A stretch of DNA of 16,788 nucleotides from JALYOK01 sp031419835 (GTDB taxonomy: Bacteria > Pseudomonadota > Gammaproteobacteria > Burkholderiales > JALYOK01): contig JANOLP010000208.1 of NCBI GenBank assembly GCA_031419835.1, positions 1 to 16,788 of the forward strand. The letters run 5' to 3'. Numbering within the stretch: position 1 is the stretch's first letter; each line of letters starts with the position of its first letter. This document shows, in pieces, positions 14,250 through 16,788 of the stretch. The notes under the pieces were generated by a model that was not told the origin of the DNA, did no database searches, and saw nothing but the letters and a program-made list of their open reading frames with translations. The translations under genes were made by a program, and so were the position numbers.

Positions 14250-14280
14250 ACGTAATAACCGCTTAATGTGGTTATTACGT
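14250..14280. promoter_or_regulatory. Long inverted repeat in the aceE leader
   Basis: ACGTAATAACCGC (14250-14262) pairs with GTGGTTATTACGT (14268-14280) around the loop TTAAT, with one G-T pair. The ten outer arm bases CGTAATAACC/GGTTATTACG are perfectly complementary. It is AT-rich and has no T-run directly after it, so a DNA operator or an mRNA leader hairpin is more likely than a terminator. It lies about 130 bases before the aceE ATG. Confidence 0.55.
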
Positions 14281-14409
14281 ATTTACCTTTAGTTTAGCCC
14301 AAATGTATATGTTTTTTCAACAAAAATCTAATAAAACCTTTTAGCAACTTGATGTAATTGGTTTTGTACGCGACAACCGAAGAACAATCTGTGACTTTTA
14401 GGAGCTGTT

Positions 14410-16788
14410 ATGGCCGCCGTGCCGGATTTTGATCAAAACGAAACACAGGAGTGGCTTGATGCGCTTGATGCCGTCATCGAACGGGAGGGGCCGGAACGCG
14501 CCCATCAGTTGATCGAGCTGCTGACGGACAAGGCACGTCGCTCCGGCGCCTCCATGCCCTACCGCGCCAATACCGCGTATATCAACACCATACCGCCGCA
14601 CATGGAAGAGCGCTCCCCCGGCGACGCCGCGATGGAGGAACGCATTCGCTCAATCTGCCGCTGGAATGCCTTGGCAATGGTGGTACGCGCCAACAAAAAC
14701 GATGACGAATTGGGCGGCCATATCGCCAGCTTCGCTTCGGTCGGAACGTTATTCGGCGTCGGCTTCAACCATTTTTGGCACGCGCCGAGCGAAAATCATG
14801 GCGGTGACCTCGTCTATTTCCAAGGCCACTCGGCACCCGGCATCTACGCCCGCGCCTATATGGAAGGCCGGCTCAACGAAGATCAGCTCAATAATTTCCG
14901 CCGCGATGTCGACGGTAAAGGTGTCACATCGTATCCGCATCCGTGGCTGATGCCGGATTTTTGGCAATTCCCGACCGTGTCCATGGGCCTTGGCCCGCTG
15001 ATGGCGATTTACCAAGCGCGCTTTATGAAATATCTGCACGCCCGCGGCATCGCCAATACAGAAAATCGCAAAGTGTGGTGTTTCTGTGGTGATGGTGAGA
15101 TGGACGAGCCGGAATCCCTCGGCGCCATCGGCATGGCGCAGCGAGAGAATCTCGATAACTTAATCTTCGTCGTCAATTGTAACTTGCAACGCCTCGACGG
15201 CCCGGTGCGCGGCAACGGCAAAATCATCCAAGAATTGGAAGGTGATTTTCGCGGCGCCGGCTGGAATGTCATCAAGCTCATTTGGGGTTCCTACTGGGAT
15301 CCCCTCCTCGCGAAAGACAAAGACGGCGCACTACAAAAAATTATGGAAGAAACCGTTGACGGCGAATATCAAAACTACAAAGCCAACGACGGCGCCTACG
15401 TGCGCAAACATTTTTTCGGCAAGCATCCTAAGGCGCTGGAATTAGTTTCGCGCATGACCGATGACGATGTTTGGCGCTTAAATCGCGGCGGCCATGATCC
15501 ACACAAAATTTACGCCGCCTATGCCGCTGCGACGAAACACAAAGGCCAGCCGACGGTGATCCTCGCCAAGACCGTGAAGGGCTACGGCATGGGCGCGATC
15601 GGCGAAGCGAAAAACACCACGCACCAGCAAAAGAAAATGGATGTGGAGGCGCTGAAGAAATTCCGCGATCGCTTCAATGTGCCGATTCCCGATGACAAGA
15701 TCGCCGATGTGCCGTTCTACAAACCAGCCGACGACGATCCCATCATCGTCTACATGAAAGAGCATCGAAAAGCCCTCGGCGGTTACTTGCCGGCACGCCG
15801 CCAAAGTGCGCCGGCGCAGAAGATACCGCCAATGGAAACCTTCGAGGTATTGCTCAAAAGCACGGAAGAACGCGAAATATCCACCACCATGGCCTTCGTG
15901 CGCATGCTCACCATGCTCACGCGCGACAAGGAAATCGGCAAATTTGTCGTGCCGATTATCCCCGACGAAGCGCGCACTTTCGGTATGGAAGGTTTGTTCC
16001 GCACGCTCGGCATTTATTCCTCGCAAGGCCAGCTCTACACGCCGGTCGATAAAGATCAATTGCTCTATTATCGCGAAGACAAAGCGGGCCAAATTTTGGA
16101 AGAAGGCATCAACGAAGCAGGCGCGATGTCGTCATGGATCGCCGCCGCCAGCGCCTATTCAAATCACGGCGTGAACATGATCCCGTTTTACATTTATTAT
16201 TCGATGTTCGGCTTCCAGCGCATCGGCGATTTAGCGTGGGCAGCGGGCGATATTCAAGCGCGCGGCTTTATGCTCGGCGGCACCGCCGGCCGCACCACGC
16301 TCAACGGCGAAGGCTTGCAACATCAAGACGGCCAAAGTCATTTGCATGCATCGTTTATTCCGAATTGTGTTTCCTACGATCCGACGTTCTCCTACGAAGT
16401 TGCGGTGATTATCCATCACGGCATGAAGCGCATGTACGAGAAACAAGAAAATGTTTTCTATTACCTGACCTTGATGAACGAAAATTACGTTCATCCGGAA
16501 ATGCCCAAAGGCGTCGAAGCAGGCATCATCAAAGGCATGTATTTGTTCCAAGCAGGCGCGGCAAAATCGAAAGCGCCGCGCGTGCAGTTGCTTGGCTCCG
16601 GCACGATTCTGCGAGAAGTGATCGCCGCAGCGGAATTGCTGAAAAAAGATTGGGGCGTCGAATCGGATATTTGGAGCGCGTGCAGCTTTAACGAGCTACG
16701 CCGTGAGGCGCTTGACTGCTCGCGCTGGAACATGCTGCATCCAGAAGCCGCGCCGCGTGTGCCTTACGTCACAGCATGTCTGAAGAAC
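14410..16788 (+). CDS. aceE: Pyruvate dehydrogenase E1 component, homodimeric type (3' end outside window)
   Basis: E1 of the pyruvate dehydrogenase complex: thiamine-diphosphate-dependent decarboxylation of pyruvate and acetyl transfer to the lipoyl group of E2. The open frame runs 793 codons to the window edge without a stop; the E. coli enzyme has 887 residues, so roughly 95 are missing. Family stretches are clear: YINTIPPHMEER near the N-terminus, GGDLVYFQGH, YPHPWLMPDFWQFPTVSMG, and the thiamine-diphosphate motif GDG (227-229) to NCN (256-258). Also visible are the active-site loop His H405 in THQQKKM, PIIPDEARTFGMEGLF, FYIYYSMFGFQRIGD and SRWNMLHPEAAPRVPY. The start ATG follows AGGAG (14400-14404) by five bases, a strong ribosome binding site. 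E2 and E3 genes are expected downstream. Confidence 0.96.
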   Translation, partial: MAAVPDFDQNETQEWLDALDAVIEREGPERAHQLIELLTDKARRSGASMPYRANTAYINTIPPHMEERSPGDAAMEERIRSICRWNALAMVVRANKNDDELGGHIASFASVGTLFGVGFNHFWHAPSENHGGDLVYFQGHSAPGIYARAYMEGRLNEDQLNNFRRDVDGKGVTSYPHPWLMPDFWQFPTVSMGLGPLMAIYQARFMKYLHARGIANTENRKVWCFCGDGEMDEPESLGAIGMAQRENLDNLIFVVNCNLQRLDGPVRGNGKIIQELEGDFRGAGWNVIKLIWGSYWDPLLAKDKDGALQKIMEETVDGEYQNYKANDGAYVRKHFFGKHPKALELVSRMTDDDVWRLNRGGHDPHKIYAAYAAATKHKGQPTVILAKTVKGYGMGAIGEAKNTTHQQKKMDVEALKKFRDRFNVPIPDDKIADVPFYKPADDDPIIVYMKEHRKALGGYLPARRQSAPAQKIPPMETFEVLLKSTEEREISTTMAFVRMLTMLTRDKEIGKFVVPIIPDEARTFGMEGLFRTLGIYSSQGQLYTPVDKDQLLYYREDKAGQILEEGINEAGAMSSWIAAASAYSNHGVNMIPFYIYYSMFGFQRIGDLAWAAGDIQARGFMLGGTAGRTTLNGEGLQHQDGQSHLHASFIPNCVSYDPTFSYEVAVIIHHGMKRMYEKQENVFYYLTLMNENYVHPEMPKGVEAGIIKGMYLFQAGAAKSKAPRVQLLGSGTILREVIAAAELLKKDWGVESDIWSACSFNELRREALDCSRWNMLHPEAAPRVPYVTACLKN

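Larger units (their letters stand above)
13958..14409. other. Intergenic region between PP2C and aceE with several signals
   Basis: This 452-base divergent spacer separates the signalling operon (minus) from aceE (plus). It is AT-rich from about 14280 to 14400. It contains an 18-base dyad (14057-14074), two tiny overlapping reading frames (14128-14189), a hairpin GTTCG-ACTC-CGAAC (14208-14221) followed later by CGGG and five T (14235-14243), and a long AT-rich inverted repeat (14250-14280). A TACAAT at 14088-14093 could be a -10 box for a rightward transcript with a leader of about 310 bases, but its -35 match is weak. No tRNA or known riboswitch was recognised. Confidence 0.6.

Noticed and set aside
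15478..16092. 204-codon open frame on the minus strand
   Set aside because: It is fully antisense to the well-supported aceE, with no recognisable protein family and a composition typical of a shadow frame.
1..16788. CRISPR array, transposase, integrase or attachment sites
   Set aside because: No spaced direct repeats of suitable length and no transposase or recombinase motif were seen.

Overview
The window looks like the chromosome of a Gram-negative Pseudomonadota bacterium, most likely a beta- or gammaproteobacterium. The grounds are the large homodimeric AceE-type pyruvate dehydrogenase, the metG/apbC (mrp) head-to-head arrangement known from E. coli, a LutB/LutC lactate-oxidation pair, and a PP2C/FHA/HD-GYP signalling cluster. 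I see no insertion sequence, prophage, CRISPR array, rRNA or tRNA. All assignments come from reading motifs; no database search was run.

Layout. (1) Positions 1-3388, plus strand: a lactate-utilisation cluster, lutB - class I aminotransferase - lutC. LutA, the usual third subunit, is not in view and may lie upstream. Heptanucleotide tandem repeats sit directly in front of lutB and in front of lutC. (2) Positions 3389-3469: a small REP-like pair of hairpins at the convergent lutC/metG junction. (3) Positions 3470-7311: metG (minus) divergent from apbC and mobA (plus), a housekeeping block for tRNA charging, Fe-S cluster delivery and molybdenum cofactor maturation. (4) Positions 7316-13957, minus strand, transcribed right to left: PP2C phosphatase - FHA protein - metallo-beta-lactamase-fold class II cyclic-nucleotide phosphodiesterase-like protein - GAF/PilB-GspE-like ATPase - GAF/HD-GYP phosphodiesterase. 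(5) Positions 13958-14409: a 452-base intergenic region with two inverted repeats and two tiny overlapping reading frames. (6) Position 14410 to the end, plus strand: aceE, cut by the window edge after 793 codons.

How the genes may work together. The most unusual part is block 4. Protein (de)phosphorylation (PP2C), phosphothreonine reading (FHA), cyclic-nucleotide breakdown (class II PDE fold) and cyclic-di-GMP breakdown (HD-GYP) are lined up around a secretion/pilus-type ATPase that has a GAF sensor domain at its N-terminus and no pilus or secretion genes next to it. The two GAF proteins share the same GAF signature. A reasonable but unproven hypothesis is a multi-second-messenger module controlling a motor ATPase that works on a pilus or secretion machine encoded elsewhere. 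The rest is central metabolism: lactate to pyruvate (lut) and pyruvate to acetyl-CoA (aceE).
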